From Pleurocapsa sp. PCC 7319 (GTDB lineage Bacteria; Cyanobacteriota; Cyanobacteriia; Cyanobacteriales; Xenococcaceae), in assembly GCF_000332195.1 (NCBI RefSeq), contig NZ_KB235922.1:4747322-4811321 (forward strand): a DNA stretch of 64,000 nt. Reading direction: 5' to 3'. The stretch's first letter is position 1, and each line of letters starts with the position of its first letter. The position numbers and the translations under genes are program-made. Positions 8,908-17,077 of this stretch are shown here, in pieces. The notes under the pieces are model-generated. The model saw only the letters and a program-made list of their open reading frames with translations. It searched no databases and had not been told where the DNA came from.

Positions 8908-9777
8908 TTAAAGCCGACGGCCTACTACTTGAGCAAAGCGATTTTTGCCTTCTTCTAACCTGGGAGGAATACCATTGGGATATTCTTGATTGATGATGGC
9001 AATTAACTGCTGAATCCGATTGGCAGGATTAGGATGTGTACTCATAAATTCTGGTTGTCCTCCTGCTCCACCTCTAGCAGAATTAAGAATTTTCATTAAT
9101 TCGACGATACCGATAGGGTTGTAGTCAGCTTCGGTCATAAATTGAAAACCTAGTAGATCGCTTTCTAATTCATCATCTCTACCATACTTAAGATTGATCA
9201 TCTGATTGACAGCTTGAGCTAAAATTGCTGCCTGTCTAGCACTTTCAGGGCGATCGCTAGCAGCAATTCCGACAGCATTAACTAAGGCACTACCTAACTG
9301 TTGTTTGGCTAAATGTTCTGCTCCATGTCTGCCAATGACATGACCGACTTCGTGACCTAAAACCCCTGCTAACTGGGCTTCTGAATTAAGCCGACTTAAT
9401 AAAGCTGCGGTGATAAATATCTGTCCTCCAGGGAGAGCAAAGGCATTAACTGTCTGAGGATCTCGCAACAGATGAAACTCGAAAGGATAGGGAGAATTTT
9501 TAGCGATTGAACTCTGTACCACGCGATTTCCGACCTCGTCCACATAGTTTTGTAGCAGTTGATCGGGATATAAATTGCCATGTTGCGCAGCCATTTTAGG
9601 TGCAGACTGACGACCAATGACTATTTCTTGTTGGGGAGAAAGCTGTACTCTTTGCCTTTCTCCTGTGATGGGATTTTCACTAACGTTGGTGAAATAGTTA
9701 AACATCCCAAAGATAGCGAAGATTACGCCAATACCTAAGCGTATTAATAACCTACTCACTCTTGACTCTTGCTCCAA
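8908..9777 (-). CDS. M48-family zinc metalloprotease
   Basis: 289 residues starting with TTG at 9777. One N-terminal membrane anchor (about 12-28) places the catalytic domain outside the cytosol or in the lumen. The zinc motif is HEVGHVIGRHGAEH, H142-E143-xx-H146, and the downstream ELESD segment near 203-207 supplies the acidic third ligand. NAFALPGGQIFIT and STHPNPANRI are further family hallmarks. Related proteins (BepA/HtpX-like) take part in envelope quality control. No other ATG fits without removing the anchor. Confidence 0.9.
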   Translation of the reverse strand: MEQESRVSRLLIRLGIGVIFAIFGMFNYFTNVSENPITGERQRVQLSPQQEIVIGRQSAPKMAAQHGNLYPDQLLQNYVDEVGNRVVQSSIAKNSPYPFEFHLLRDPQTVNAFALPGGQIFITAALLSRLNSEAQLAGVLGHEVGHVIGRHGAEHLAKQQLGSALVNAVGIAASDRPESARQAAILAQAVNQMINLKYGRDDELESDLLGFQFMTEADYNPIGIVELMKILNSARGGAGGQPEFMSTHPNPANRIQQLIAIINQEYPNGIPPRLEEGKNRFAQVVGRRL

Positions 9778-9783
9778 TTCAAT

Positions 9784-9824
9784 AAATAGCTATTAGCTAT
9801 TAGCTATTGGCTTTTAGCCAGTAT
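9784..9824. repeat. TTAGCTA heptamer repeat
   Basis: Tandem AGCTATT units, then GGCTTTTAGCC, in the divergent gap between the M48 and SulP genes. Part of the dispersed heptamer family. Confidence 0.75.
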
Positions 9825-9922
9825 TGGATTTAAGTCTCCATTAAAATTACTAGATAAGAAGTTCACGGCTAAGGCTAAGAGCTTTTTTTGATTATAATTG
9901 TTGCACTAAAAGCGATCGCTCT

Positions 9923-11623
9923 ATGACCAAAGCTAAGATTCGTAACTTGTTCTCTATTTCCATGCCAGGTTTGCCAAAATTAATATCTTATCGTCGGCAA
10001 TGGTTAAGGGGAGATGTCTTAGCTGGGTTAACGGTGGCAGCCTATTTGATTCCTCAATGTATGGCTTATGGGGAGCTAGCAGGAGTTGAGCCTGTAGCTG
10101 GTTTGTGGGCTATCTTACCGCCAATGATTATTTACGCTTTGTTTGGTTCATCACCCCAACTTTCGATTGGTCCCGAATCTAGTACTGCCGTGATGACAGC
10201 AGTTGCGATCGCGCCTTTGGCAGCAGCGAGAACTGAGACTTATATTAGCCTGGCTGCTTTACTAGCAATCATCATGGGATTGGTGTGTATTATTGCTTAT
10301 ATTGCTCGACTGGGTTTTTTAGCCGATTTGCTTTCTAAGCCAGTTCTCATTGGTTATATGGCTGGGATTGCTCTAATTATGATTGGAGGACAACTGGGGA
10401 AGATTGGCAAAATTGAAATTGATGCCAATACTTTTTTTGGTCAAGTTAGTGAATTTATTAGCAAGCTACAGCAAGCTCATTCTCCCACTTTGATTTTGAG
10501 TATCTTTGTTTTAATCTTTTTGTTTGCCCTTCAGCGTCGCTTTCCCAATTTACCCATTCCCTTGATTGCCGTTTTACTCTCCACAGCAGCAGTAGCTATC
10601 TTGAATCTCGACGGTCGTGGTGTAGCAGTCGTTGGTGCAATTCCTGCTGGTTTACCTCAATTTGCTATTCCCCAAGTATCTATCCAAGATTTTAGTACTT
10701 TGGTTGCTTCGGCAGTGGGCATTTCGATCGTGGGTTATTCCGATAATGTATTAACAGCTAGGGCATTTGCTAATCGTAATAACTATAAAATTGATGCCAA
10801 TCAAGAACTACTCGCGTTGGGCGTAGCTAACTTTGGTAATGGATTAATGCAGGGGTTTCCGATTAGCAGTAGTGGTAGTCGCACTGTGATTGGAGATTCT
10901 TTGGGTAGTAAAAGCCAGCTATTTTCTCTGGTGGCAATGGTAGCAGTGATTATTGTCTTGCTGTTTCTGCGCCCTGTGTTGGCATTATTTCCCAAAGCTG
11001 CTTTAGGGGCAATTGTCATCTATGCGGCAACTAAATTAATTGAAGTACCAGAGTTTATCAGGCTCTATCGATTTCGTCGTAGTGAGTTTATCCTGGCGAT
11101 ATCGACTACCATCGCCGTATTAGTAACGGATATTTTAGTAGGAGTAGGAATTGCCGTTAGCTTGTCAGTAGTCGAACTATTTTCCAGGGTTGCTCGTCCC
11201 CATGATGCAGTATTGGGTAAAGTGCCAGGTTTGGCAGGATTACATGATATCGAAGACTGGGAAGGAGCCAAGACTATTCCCGGATTAGTGATTTATCGCT
11301 ATGATGCACCTCTGTGTTTTGCCAATGCGGAAAATTTCAGACAGCGATCGCTCGATGCTATTGAAGCTGAGGTAACTCCTGTGGAATGGTTGGTACTAAA
11401 CATGGAAGCCAATGTAGAAATCGATATAACTGCTATCGATATGCTGGTGGAACTAAGAGATGAGCTGGCAGCTAAAAATATTACCTTTGCAATGGCACGA
11501 GTTAAACAGGACTTATATCTCGAACTCGAGCGGGCAGAGTTTCTTCAACAGATTCAAGCTGAACATATTTATCCGACATTACCTACGGCGATCGCTGCTT
11601 TTGAAACACGCCATCAACAGTAA
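9923..11623 (+). CDS. SulP-family anion permease with STAS domain
   Basis: 566 residues: about twelve membrane helices (roughly 25-410) with the signature ASTAYLIPQ-like VAAYLIPQCMAYGELAG and FGSSPQLSIGPES, then a cytosolic STAS domain from about 440 to 560 (PGLVIYRYDAPLCFANAENFR, EWLVLNMEANVEIDITAIDML). Cyanobacterial members include the BicA bicarbonate transporter and sulfate carriers; substrate cannot be decided from sequence alone. HIP1 sits just upstream at 9912-9919. No regulator is adjacent. Confidence 0.9.
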   Translation: MTKAKIRNLFSISMPGLPKLISYRRQWLRGDVLAGLTVAAYLIPQCMAYGELAGVEPVAGLWAILPPMIIYALFGSSPQLSIGPESSTAVMTAVAIAPLAAARTETYISLAALLAIIMGLVCIIAYIARLGFLADLLSKPVLIGYMAGIALIMIGGQLGKIGKIEIDANTFFGQVSEFISKLQQAHSPTLILSIFVLIFLFALQRRFPNLPIPLIAVLLSTAAVAILNLDGRGVAVVGAIPAGLPQFAIPQVSIQDFSTLVASAVGISIVGYSDNVLTARAFANRNNYKIDANQELLALGVANFGNGLMQGFPISSSGSRTVIGDSLGSKSQLFSLVAMVAVIIVLLFLRPVLALFPKAALGAIVIYAATKLIEVPEFIRLYRFRRSEFILAISTTIAVLVTDILVGVGIAVSLSVVELFSRVARPHDAVLGKVPGLAGLHDIEDWEGAKTIPGLVIYRYDAPLCFANAENFRQRSLDAIEAEVTPVEWLVLNMEANVEIDITAIDMLVELRDELAAKNITFAMARVKQDLYLELERAEFLQQIQAEHIYPTLPTAIAAFETRHQQ

Positions 11624-11646
11624 TGTAACCCAGAAGTCAAAACGGT

Positions 11647-12234
11647 CTACCAGTTATAAGGGAAATTAGGATGACTTCGTAGATGAAAGCTACTCGCAAT
11701 TCTCCTCATAGTTACACCATCACGTCTTTTCATTAATTTACGTAGCTTTGTAATATCACTAATGAACTTTTGCTTAGGTGTGCCAGGCAAACTTAGCCAG
11801 TCACTCAATGTAAAAAGATGATTGTTCATTATGTTATGAATTTCAAGATACTGTCTGATACTCAAATTACGCTGCTGACACAAATACCTGAGATAATTTT
11901 CAGCATCTACTTTCCAAGGCTTACAGTCAAGGTCGCTTCGCACTAGTTCGGCGGGGCGTATAAAGGTCGGAGGCTTCCTCCGACCACAGCCCCTTGAGTT
12001 AGTAGTTAGTAGTTCGGAGTTGGGCTTGTCTTGAAGTAGGCTTGAATCTTTACCAATCTCTTTTCTCACGCTTTGGAGAGGCTTGTGATCTAACTCTGAA
12101 TGCATGTCGCTTAGGCTTTGGCGAACACCGTTGCGTAGCTTCCCGCGTAGCGAGGACTCTGAACTCTTCTGATCAAAATGTGTGATAATTTGTCCGTTTG
12201 GCAATTGCTCTTCTATAATTCTAGTTTTCTTCAT
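11647..12234 (-). CDS. Hypothetical ORF with repeat-derived N-terminal half
   Basis: 195 codons from an ATG at 12234. The C-terminal 90 residues (from PWKVDAENYLRYLCQQRNL) look like a normal small basic protein with predicted helices and no recognised family. The N-terminal half is a patchwork: a GCGTAGC-type repeat near 12126-12155, an AGTAGTT heptamer run near 11998-12013 and a perfect 9-bp-arm hairpin at 11965-11985, all read through in frame. Either repeats have inserted in frame into a gene or only the C-terminal part is real. Confidence 0.4.
   Translation of the reverse strand: MKKTRIIEEQLPNGQIITHFDQKSSESSLRGKLRNGVRQSLSDMHSELDHKPLQSVRKEIGKDSSLLQDKPNSELLTTNSRGCGRRKPPTFIRPAELVRSDLDCKPWKVDAENYLRYLCQQRNLSIRQYLEIHNIMNNHLFTLSDWLSLPGTPKQKFISDITKLRKLMKRRDGVTMRRIASSFHLRSHPNFPYNW
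11965..11985. repeat. Perfect hairpin (9-bp arms, 3-base loop)
   Basis: GGTCGGAGG at 11965-11973, loop CTT, and CCTCCGACC at 11977-11985. It lies inside the open frame of the 11647-12234 ORF and looks like an inserted REP-like element. Confidence 0.75.
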
Positions 12235-12505
12235 CAGTTAGTTCCACTTAATCAGTTAGCCCATTTCGTAGCTTTCTTTTGTACCTTTAATAATGCATCC
12301 TTTAATCCGAACAAGATTAATACTGACACAATGCCAAGTTAAAATTCATAACTAATATTAACCAAGTTTTCAAATCAGTGTGTAACAGAGTTTGCATAAT
12401 TGTGTCCAATTTTTGAGGATTTAAATTAGATTGTTTCTAACAAAGCGGTTTAACATTGCGATTGAAATTTGGAAGCAATACAAAAAAACCAAAATGATTA
12501 ATAAT

Positions 12506-13051
12506 TTAATCTGGTAACAAAATCTGTGGGATTCTGGCGATCGCTCTTTTAAAAGGTTGGGTATCATTCGTAACTCTGACTAAGACTAACGCACCTTGAA
12601 TGAGTATTATGGTATCTTCAGCACGCAAACGAGCTTCTTCTGGCGCAACTCCTGTTTCTTCCACAACTTTTGCTAGTTCATCTAGCCATTTTTCAAGAGA
12701 CTGTCCTAGCTGTTGATGAAATAGAGTATCAGCTTCTCCCAAAGACATTACCGCTAATACACAGGGAGTTTGACCACTTTCATAAAATCGATCTATGCCT
12801 TGAATCATGGCTGCAAGGCGCTCCTTTACTGGTTTGGGCGATCGCAACGGTACAAAAATATTTTCTTCAATCCAAGCACCAATAGATTCTAAAACTGCCT
12901 CTGCCATTTGTTCTTTACCGCCTTGGAAGTGGTGATAGAGGCTGGCTTTCTTTAATCCTGTAGCCTGTGATAGTCGGGATACGGTAGCTCCTTCATAGCC
13001 ATAGTGACGAAATATGGGGATTAGTTTGGCTATTACTTCTTCTTTGGGCAT
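12506..13051 (-). CDS. TetR/AcrR-family transcriptional regulator
   Basis: 181 residues. The N-terminal helix-turn-helix is clear (YGYEGATVSRLSQATGLKKASLYHHF, about 18-43); the rest is the ligand-binding helical domain with a LmrA/YxaF-like pattern. A TACCGA-N4-TCGTTA palindrome sits 30 bases in front of the start codon and a better copy sits before the flavoprotein gene at 13665, so it probably represses itself and that operon and is released by a small molecule. The inducer cannot be inferred. Confidence 0.88.
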   Translation of the reverse strand: MPKEEVIAKLIPIFRHYGYEGATVSRLSQATGLKKASLYHHFQGGKEQMAEAVLESIGAWIEENIFVPLRSPKPVKERLAAMIQGIDRFYESGQTPCVLAVMSLGEADTLFHQQLGQSLEKWLDELAKVVEETGVAPEEARLRAEDTIILIQGALVLVRVTNDTQPFKRAIARIPQILLPD

Positions 13052-13080
13052 TTAACTAGTATAATTTTTAATTACAATTG

Positions 13081-13096
13081 TACCGAATGTTCGTTA
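13081..13096. promoter_or_regulatory. Predicted TetR operator, tetR/GIY-YIG intergenic
   Basis: TACCGAATGTTCGTTA: inverted half-sites TACCGA and TCGTTA (one mismatch from TCGGTA) with a 4-base centre, in the divergent promoter between the TetR gene and the GIY-YIG gene. Confidence 0.65.
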
Positions 13097-13111
13097 GATT
13101 GTGAAATATTT

Positions 13112-13408
13112 ATGTGGTCTGTTTATATAATTCGTTGTGGCGATCGCAGTCTCTACACGGGAATTTCTAACAATGTCCCCCAACGCTTTGCAATTCATCA
13201 ATCGGGTAATGCTCAGTCCGCTAAATACACTAGAACTAGACATCCCCTTGAATTAGTTTTTACGGCGGAAATTGGTACTAAGTCTGCTGCTAGTCGCGCC
13301 GAATACAAGATTAAAAAATTACCTAAAAAAACCAAGGAATTACTGGTTACGGGAATGACTTCTCTAAGCGAACTTAAGATTATCTTCTCAGACAATTTTC
13401 AAAAGTGA
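13112..13408 (+). CDS. GIY-YIG nuclease-superfamily protein (YhbQ/UPF0213-like)
   Basis: 98 residues. The GIY-YIG signature is present as VYIIRCGDRSLYTGISNNV (residues 4-22), followed by a conserved arginine (R25) and AKYTRTRHPLELVF, SRAEYKIKKL. Stand-alone proteins of this size are a widespread family with unclear physiological substrate, distinct from UvrC. It is divergent from the TetR gene and shares its operator-bearing promoter, so it may also fall under TetR control. Confidence 0.85.
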   Translation: MWSVYIIRCGDRSLYTGISNNVPQRFAIHQSGNAQSAKYTRTRHPLELVFTAEIGTKSAASRAEYKIKKLPKKTKELLVTGMTSLSELKIIFSDNFQK

Positions 13409-13441
13409 TATCTAGCAAAGTTTTTCTAGTAGTTGATTTTT

Positions 13442-13457
13442 TACCGAGCGTTCGGTA
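13442..13457. promoter_or_regulatory. Predicted TetR operator upstream of the flavoprotein operon
   Basis: TACCGAGCGTTCGGTA: perfect 6-bp inverted half-sites around a 4-base centre, matching the site in front of the TetR gene. A further half-site, ATCGTTCGGTA, lies at 13484-13494. About 210 bases separate it from the flavoprotein start, so a long leader is implied. Confidence 0.7.
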
Positions 13458-13664
13458 TAGTAATAAACATAATTAGTCAAACAATCGTTCGGTAGGTGAA
13501 GACGTAACAAGATTAATAACCCTAAAAACTATTAAATTTACAGAAAGCAAGCTCGACAATTTACCGATCAAACTACCACTAGCTAGCTAACTGTTCGTCT
13601 TTCTATTGTTCCGACTTTCCCATTTTCTTTAACTTCATCATTTCAACAATTAGGAGACAAAATC

Positions 13665-14642
13665 ATGAAACTTACCAAGCAAAATTTACAACCAGCCACA
13701 GAAAAAATCTATGACACCATTGTTGTTGGTGGTGGTGCGGGAGGACTTTCTGCGGGAGTATATCTACAACGCTATCTACTCAACACTTTAATTATCGATA
13801 AAGGAAAAGCTCGTTCTTTTTGGATGATAGAACTGCATAACTATCTGGGCTTACCTCCTGATACCCCTGGTCGTTCCGTACTCAGACAGGGTAAAGAACA
13901 TTTTCTTTCTCTTGGAGGCGACTTGCTTGATGCGTACGTCGAAGAAGTAATTGATGAAGGAGAAACCTTTGCTGTCAAAGTTAAAGTAGGTCGTAATAAC
14001 AGTCAATATCATACTTTCCGTACTAAGTATTTAATTGCTGCTAGTGGCATTATTGACTATCTTCCTGTCCTAGAAAATATGCGTAATGTCTATGATTACG
14101 CTGGTCATAATCTCCATGTCTGTCTGATTTGTGATGGTTACGAAATGACAGATAAAAAGGTGGGGGTATTTGCCAGTAGTGCTGGAAATGCCGAAGTAGT
14201 TTTTCCTGTGGGTTGGTTTACAGGAGAGATTACCTTGTTTACTCAAGGGTTGTTTGAAGTCAATGACGATTTACGCAACAGATTAGAAGTATTGGGTTAC
14301 AAAATTGAAGAGACTCCTGTAGAGCAATTTATCGGAGAAGATCATCAGATGACGGGAGTAGAGTTAACCGATGGTCGAGTAGTGGAATTGGAAACAGGTT
14401 TGATTTCGATGGGTTCTCAATATCATGCTACCTATCTAAATAAATTTGATTTGGAGAAACAGGGCGGTAATTTAGTTACGGATAAAATGGCTCGTACTTC
14501 TCACCCGCGTATTTTTGCGATTGGAGATTTAAAAGTAGGACTCAATCAAGTAGTAATTGCTGCTGCTGATGGAGCATTGGCTGCTACTCAGATTTGGCGA
14601 GATATTCGCCGTAGTACTCCTCCAAAAACTCCTACTAAGTAG
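13665..14642 (+). CDS. Thioredoxin-reductase-like FAD/NAD(P)-dependent oxidoreductase
   Basis: 325 residues. FAD-binding GGGAGG at 22-27, a redox-active C153-L-I-C156-D-G motif at the position of CATC in thioredoxin reductase, and the C-terminal GD motif of the FAD domain (AIGDLKVGLNQVVIAAADG). A gap-AGGAGA ribosome site is directly upstream. The NADPH motif is unusual, with VFASSAGNAEVVFPV in place of the common GGGDSAAEEA, so its donor or partner may differ from a bona fide TrxB. It heads an operon with a VOC protein and a flavin-fold fragment behind a TetR operator, suggesting a role in a chemical or redox stress response. Confidence 0.85.
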   Translation: MKLTKQNLQPATEKIYDTIVVGGGAGGLSAGVYLQRYLLNTLIIDKGKARSFWMIELHNYLGLPPDTPGRSVLRQGKEHFLSLGGDLLDAYVEEVIDEGETFAVKVKVGRNNSQYHTFRTKYLIAASGIIDYLPVLENMRNVYDYAGHNLHVCLICDGYEMTDKKVGVFASSAGNAEVVFPVGWFTGEITLFTQGLFEVNDDLRNRLEVLGYKIEETPVEQFIGEDHQMTGVELTDGRVVELETGLISMGSQYHATYLNKFDLEKQGGNLVTDKMARTSHPRIFAIGDLKVGLNQVVIAAADGALAATQIWRDIRRSTPPKTPTK

Positions 14643-14658
14643 GTTGCTGCATAGAAGA

Positions 14659-14748
14659 ATGATGAATAATTTAACTCTCGAACTACTCCCCCCAGGGTTA
14701 CAAGATCGAGCTATCTATCAAAACTTGGAGATTAGAAGAACATGGTAA
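14659..14748 (+). CDS. Possible 29-residue leader or gene remnant
   Basis: A short frame (MMNNLTLELLPPGLQDRAIY...) whose stop overlaps the start of the VOC gene in ATGGTAA. It may couple translation to that gene or be the remains of a deleted gene. Not recognised; included only because the overlap is tidy. Confidence 0.2.
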   Translation: MMNNLTLELLPPGLQDRAIYQNLEIRRTW

Positions 14749-15134
14749 TTACAAAAGGAGCGCATCATATTGGACTCACCGTTCCAAATTTAATAGCGAC
14801 TCGTAACTTTTTTGTTGATACTTTAGGTTTTGAACAAGTAGGGGAAGTACCAGATTATCCAGCAATTTTTGTTTCTGATGGCACAATAATGTTAACTTTG
14901 TGGCAAGCCAACGATCCTAAACAAGCAACTCCATTCGATCGCAAGAATATAATTGGTTTACATCACTTTGCACTCAAAGTAGAAAATTTAGAGACACTGC
15001 AAACTTTACATCAAACTTTACTCAATACCCCTGACGTGGAAATTGAATTTGCTCCAGAACCCTTGGGTAATAGCTCGACACAGCATATGATGTGTTACAT
15101 TCCTGGCGGTATTCGGATGGAATTCATTGCTTAA
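14742..15134 (+). CDS. VOC-superfamily (glyoxalase-like) protein
   Basis: 130 residues with the paired beta-alpha-beta-beta-beta modules of the vicinal oxygen chelate fold: HHIGLTVPNLIATRNFFVDTLGF at the N-terminus and GLHHFALKVENLETLQTLHQ in the second module, with metal-ligand candidates H7/H8, H71/H72 and E128. It lies between the TetR-controlled flavoprotein and a truncated flavin-fold gene. Enzymes of this fold detoxify or modify small electrophiles, but the substrate is unknown. Confidence 0.82.
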   Translation: MVITKGAHHIGLTVPNLIATRNFFVDTLGFEQVGEVPDYPAIFVSDGTIMLTLWQANDPKQATPFDRKNIIGLHHFALKVENLETLQTLHQTLLNTPDVEIEFAPEPLGNSSTQHMMCYIPGGIRMEFIA

Positions 15135-15181
15135 GCATCCTAAACAGATTGATAGCTTTTTCATTTAGGAGGAAATATATT

Positions 15182-15553
15182 ATGGCAAACCCAGGTTGGA
15201 CGCGTAAGGAATCTCCTTTTCATGCAGGGGAACTAGCAATTCAAGCTCGATTGGGTATACAAGAGCGCATGGATCGCCAGGGAAGGCGGGTAATTCGAGA
15301 ATATTTAACTGAGCAGCATCAAGAGTTTTTTACCCAACTAGCTTATATCATCGTCGGGGCAGTAGATAAATCTGGTAATCCTTGGGCTTCTATTTTAGTG
15401 GGAAAACCTGGTTTTATCTCTACGCCAAGCGATCGCACTCTGAAAGTAGCTGCTGTACCTTTAGATGGCGATCCGTTGGCAACTATCTTAGAACCAGGAA
15501 TTGATATTGGTTTCTTAGGAATTGAATTACATACTCGCCATTTTCAACATTAA
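15182..15553 (+). pseudogene. Truncated pyridoxamine-5'-phosphate-oxidase-like flavin-fold protein
   Basis: 123 residues from the ATG at 15182, which follows an AGGAGG ribosome site. The sequence matches the start of the larger PNPOx-like family (GWTRKESPFHAGELAIQARLG, QLAYIIVGAVDKSGNPWASIL) but stops right after GIELHTRHFQH, where intact relatives continue with further Arg-rich residues and many more. The downstream 256 bases carry no recognisable continuation. It was probably shortened by a deletion and may or may not still fold. Confidence 0.6.
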
Positions 15554-15809
15554 CCTTTCCAAATTGCATTCATTATTTCAGATCCTTAATTGTTACAAGA
15601 TTTGGAAAGTTAGCATATTTATCCACTCCACTACCAAAACAACGTAATTCCGTTAAAATAAGATTTAGTTCGTCCTGGAAAATCTTTGTACAACGAAGAC
15701 TTTAGAGAAACTTTTCAAGTCGCGTTATCGAGGTTGGGCAAACAGTTGCTCTTAAACTATAAGATTTTAAGAAAATTTTATCTAAATCCCATTTCATATT
15801 GGGCTAGCT

Positions 15810-16940
15810 ATGAATTATTGCTTGAAGGTCATCGGAGCTAATACAAATATACCAGAGACTCTTCAGGTCACTACAGCTTTATTATTGGGTACAATTACTT
15901 TCTTCAGTTTACTTCTGGTAGCTGGTCTATCTTATATGCAACTTCCCAAAGTTGCCCATTCACTATTTGACCGTTTCTCGTCGACTGAAAATCAAGAGAT
16001 TTATCAAAAAGTGGTTGAACCCTATCAGGGCTGGTTAAATTGGATAGTGATTGTTAGTGTTGTCGATATAATTACTCTCACTGCTCCAACTCCTAATTGG
16101 TTAGGGTTATTTGAATTTCCTCTCAGTTTACTTTTAGCTGTAAATATAAGCTTTCTGGGATTTAGTTTACTCAAGGAATTGTTCGACAATTACTTGTTGG
16201 GAATTGCTCTAGACAATAAACGTAAAATTAATAGTGAGTTACTTGTAATTGCCAAGTTTATTTGTAACTCATTAATCCTCTTGATCGTTGTTTCTGTTTT
16301 TGCTCAAACACACAAAATCAATATATTTGGCTTAATTGCTAGTCTTGGTATTGGGGGGGTGGCAATTGCCTTTGCTTCCCAGAAAATTTTAGAACAGATA
16401 TTGTGGAGTATCGTTCTGTATATTGACCGCCCTTTCACTGTTGATGACTATATTCATTTGCCCGATAAGACTCTGGGCAGAGTTGAATCAATCGGTTGGC
16501 GTTCAACTAAAATTCGGCTTTCAGGAAAAAACACCCTAGTGATTATCCCCAATAGTCAACTTGCTCAGAGTCGCATTGAAAATATGACTAGAGCCAGAAG
16601 GGTAATTTCGATCGCGGAATTAACTTTTTTTAGGGGTATGTCTGAAGAAGAAAAAGCATTGATTCATCAACTGATTATAGACAGTACTAGAGAGATTTTG
16701 GGCATCGATCATCGTTTGACACAAATTGCTTTTGAAAATCATACCGATGCCGCAGGACAAGATTATGTACAAACTCAAGTAATCTTTTATATTTTGGGGG
16801 CTGCCGAAAGTTCAATGGAGCTACGGAGCAATTTGTTAGAAATTGCCAGGGAAAATATTATCGAGCGATTGCAAAATTATGGAATAAACTTCAGTTTCGA
16901 AGAAAATACTCTTGATGTTTCTCAACCAATGAATATTTAA
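15810..16940 (+). CDS. MscS-family mechanosensitive channel
   Basis: 376 residues. Several N-terminal membrane helices (about 20-190), then the pore helix with the family pattern SLGIGGVAIAFASQKILEQILWS (around 176-198), and the beta domain (VDDYIHLPDKTLGRVESIGWRSTKIR, VIIPNSQLAQSRIENM). It would open on membrane tension to release solutes after hypo-osmotic shock. A paralogue follows 137 bases downstream, suggesting duplication. Confidence 0.9.
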   Translation: MNYCLKVIGANTNIPETLQVTTALLLGTITFFSLLLVAGLSYMQLPKVAHSLFDRFSSTENQEIYQKVVEPYQGWLNWIVIVSVVDIITLTAPTPNWLGLFEFPLSLLLAVNISFLGFSLLKELFDNYLLGIALDNKRKINSELLVIAKFICNSLILLIVVSVFAQTHKINIFGLIASLGIGGVAIAFASQKILEQILWSIVLYIDRPFTVDDYIHLPDKTLGRVESIGWRSTKIRLSGKNTLVIIPNSQLAQSRIENMTRARRVISIAELTFFRGMSEEEKALIHQLIIDSTREILGIDHRLTQIAFENHTDAAGQDYVQTQVIFYILGAAESSMELRSNLLEIARENIIERLQNYGINFSFEENTLDVSQPMNI

Positions 16941-17077
16941 ATGGGCAAGAATAGTTGAATTTGGAATAATTTGAAATAGTTACAAACACACCTTTGAAAG
17001 GAAAAAAGGAAAGAGACTTCATGTTGTTGGTTCTTTTTATATCCACTGAGTTAAATATTTAGATAGCTACAGTAACA

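Noticed and set aside
12506-15553. TetR/GIY-YIG/oxidoreductase set as a phage-defence island
   Set aside because: The GIY-YIG protein is the small YhbQ-like housekeeping type and there are no helicase, methylase or NTPase partners.
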